This document shows, piece by piece, positions 43,270 to 43,572 of a stretch of 43,572 nucleotides of DNA; the stretch's first letter is position 1, and each line of letters opens with the position of its first letter. Origin of the DNA: Nostoc sp. LEGE 12450 (GTDB lineage Bacteria > Cyanobacteriota > Cyanobacteriia > Cyanobacteriales > Nostocaceae); contig NZ_JADEXU010000061.1 in NCBI RefSeq assembly GCF_015206895.1, positions 1-43,572 of the forward strand, written 5' to 3'. Position numbers and translations under genes: made by a program. A model generated the notes under the pieces. The model was given only the letters and a program-made list of their open reading frames with translations. It was not told the DNA's origin and did not search any database.

Positions 43270-43447
43270 TTGGCACAAATCTGGAGCAACTCAGCACAAT
43301 AATCGCGCAACTTGGCACAATTTGGTAAGCCAAAATCAGCATTTAGGTCATGAACCGAGGTGAATCACGAGTGCCAGATTGTGCTAAATTAGTGCAAAAT
43401 CTGCACTTAGATAGTGCCAATCTGCTCTAAATCTGCACTAAAATTAG
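43270..43447. repeat. AGTGC/GCACT repeat array upstream of parM (parC candidate)
   Basis: TTGGCACAA occurs at 43270 and 43312, CAGCACAA at 43292, AGTGCCA at 43370 and 43413, the inverted pair AGTGCAAAATCTGCACT at 43391-43407, and TCTGCACTAAAATTAG near 43432. The array fills the space between the divergent relaxase and parM genes. In classical ParMRC systems the centromere lies directly upstream of parM, so this is the first choice for parC and also for autoregulation. Confidence 0.6.
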
Positions 43448-43472
43448 ATCAGCGTTTTAACCAGCTTTTTGC

Positions 43473-43572
43473 ATGACTGACATTTACCTCAGCGTGGACG
43501 TTGGCGGGTCACAAACTAAGATAATTTATCAAGTGGATGACCAGACTAAACCAAATTATGTTCTGCTGCCAC
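43473..43572 (+). CDS. parM: ParM/StbA-like actin-family protein, N-terminal part (continues at base 1)
   Basis: These are the first 33 codons of a ParM-like plasmid segregation ATPase. The ATG at 43473 opens with MTDIYLSVDVGGSQTK, and DVGGSQTK is the phosphate-1 loop of the actin/Hsp70 ATPase fold. The frame stays open to the last base, which is the first base of a codon completed by bases 1-2. The ORF then runs to 1139, giving about 412 residues, normal for this family. No strong ribosome site is seen before the ATG. The upstream repeats (43270-43447) are a plausible centromere. Confidence 0.85.
   Translation, partial: MTDIYLSVDVGGSQTKIIYQVDDQTKPNYVLLP

Noticed and set aside
43068..43310. 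N-terminal extension of the relaxase
   Set aside because: The extra 81 residues are Cys/Arg-rich and come from GC-rich dispersed repeats; MobV proteins begin close to RVEKLKS.
1..43572. tRNA or rRNA genes
   Set aside because: I looked for T-loop-like GGTTCGA-type patterns and cloverleaf pairs and found none that hold up.

Overview
The window looks like a complete circular plasmid of a filamentous, Nostoc-type cyanobacterium, cut open inside a gene. The reading frame of an actin-like ParM protein that starts at 43473 runs off the right end and continues in frame at base 1 to 1139, so 43,572 bp is probably the full molecule. Cyanobacterial signs are many GCGATCGC (HIP1-type) octamers, small dispersed GC-rich repeats, an RRM protein gene followed by a ribosomal protein S21 gene, DUF2834 and DUF4365 proteins, and a CyRepA1-type replication protein. 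Most genes are AT-rich. A block at about 21-25.6 kb is visibly richer in GC.

Layout. (1) 41.1 kb through the junction to 1.8 kb: a MobV relaxase-primase (minus strand) diverges from parM-parR (plus strand) across a region rich in AGTGC/GCACT repeats (centromere candidate) and a possible oriT. A 36-bp inverted repeat brackets this module. (2) 2.3-9.5 kb: cyanobacterial hypotheticals, a membrane protein, a SnoaL-like protein, rbpA-rpsU, a GIY-YIG protein with a membrane tail and a DUF2834 protein. (3) 9.45-12.3 kb: a recD-like gene fragment, parA with a small ParB-like partner, and a DUF4365 gene coupled to an unknown gene. (4) 12.3-19.1 kb: a recombination-scarred zone. It has an intact tyrosine recombinase, two broken relatives, an inverted duplicated gene pair, small hypothetical genes and a repeat element with 45-bp perfect inverted ends. 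(5) 19.1-25.7 kb: a glycosyltransferase, a MITE inserted in a palindrome, and a stress-type cassette on the minus strand (SRPBCC protein, two zinc alcohol/formaldehyde dehydrogenase paralogues, DJ-1/PfpI protein, aldo/keto reductase). (6) 26-32.5 kb: a response regulator split by one in-frame stop, a dense cluster of GTGTC repeats, then a long minus-strand operon from a second actin-like protein to a membrane-anchored ATPase. (7) 32.8-36.9 kb: a ribbon-helix-helix regulator and the replication protein. (8) 37-41 kb: a pentapeptide-repeat protein, a MITE, a secreted protein and more recombinase debris.

How it works together. Replication is assigned to the CyRepA1-like primase-helicase, with the small RHH protein as likely regulator. 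Stability may come from three separate segregation systems: ParM/ParR, ParA/ParB-like, and the second actin-like protein with its own adaptor-like partner. Transfer would use the MobV relaxase. The long operon at 32.5-26.9 kb (actin-like protein, small adaptor, membrane proteins, coiled-coil protein, membrane-anchored ATPase) next to the GTGTC cluster does not match any standard conjugation or partition system I know. It is the best candidate for an undescribed machine here. The accessory load is a detoxification cassette and plasmid-borne translation genes.
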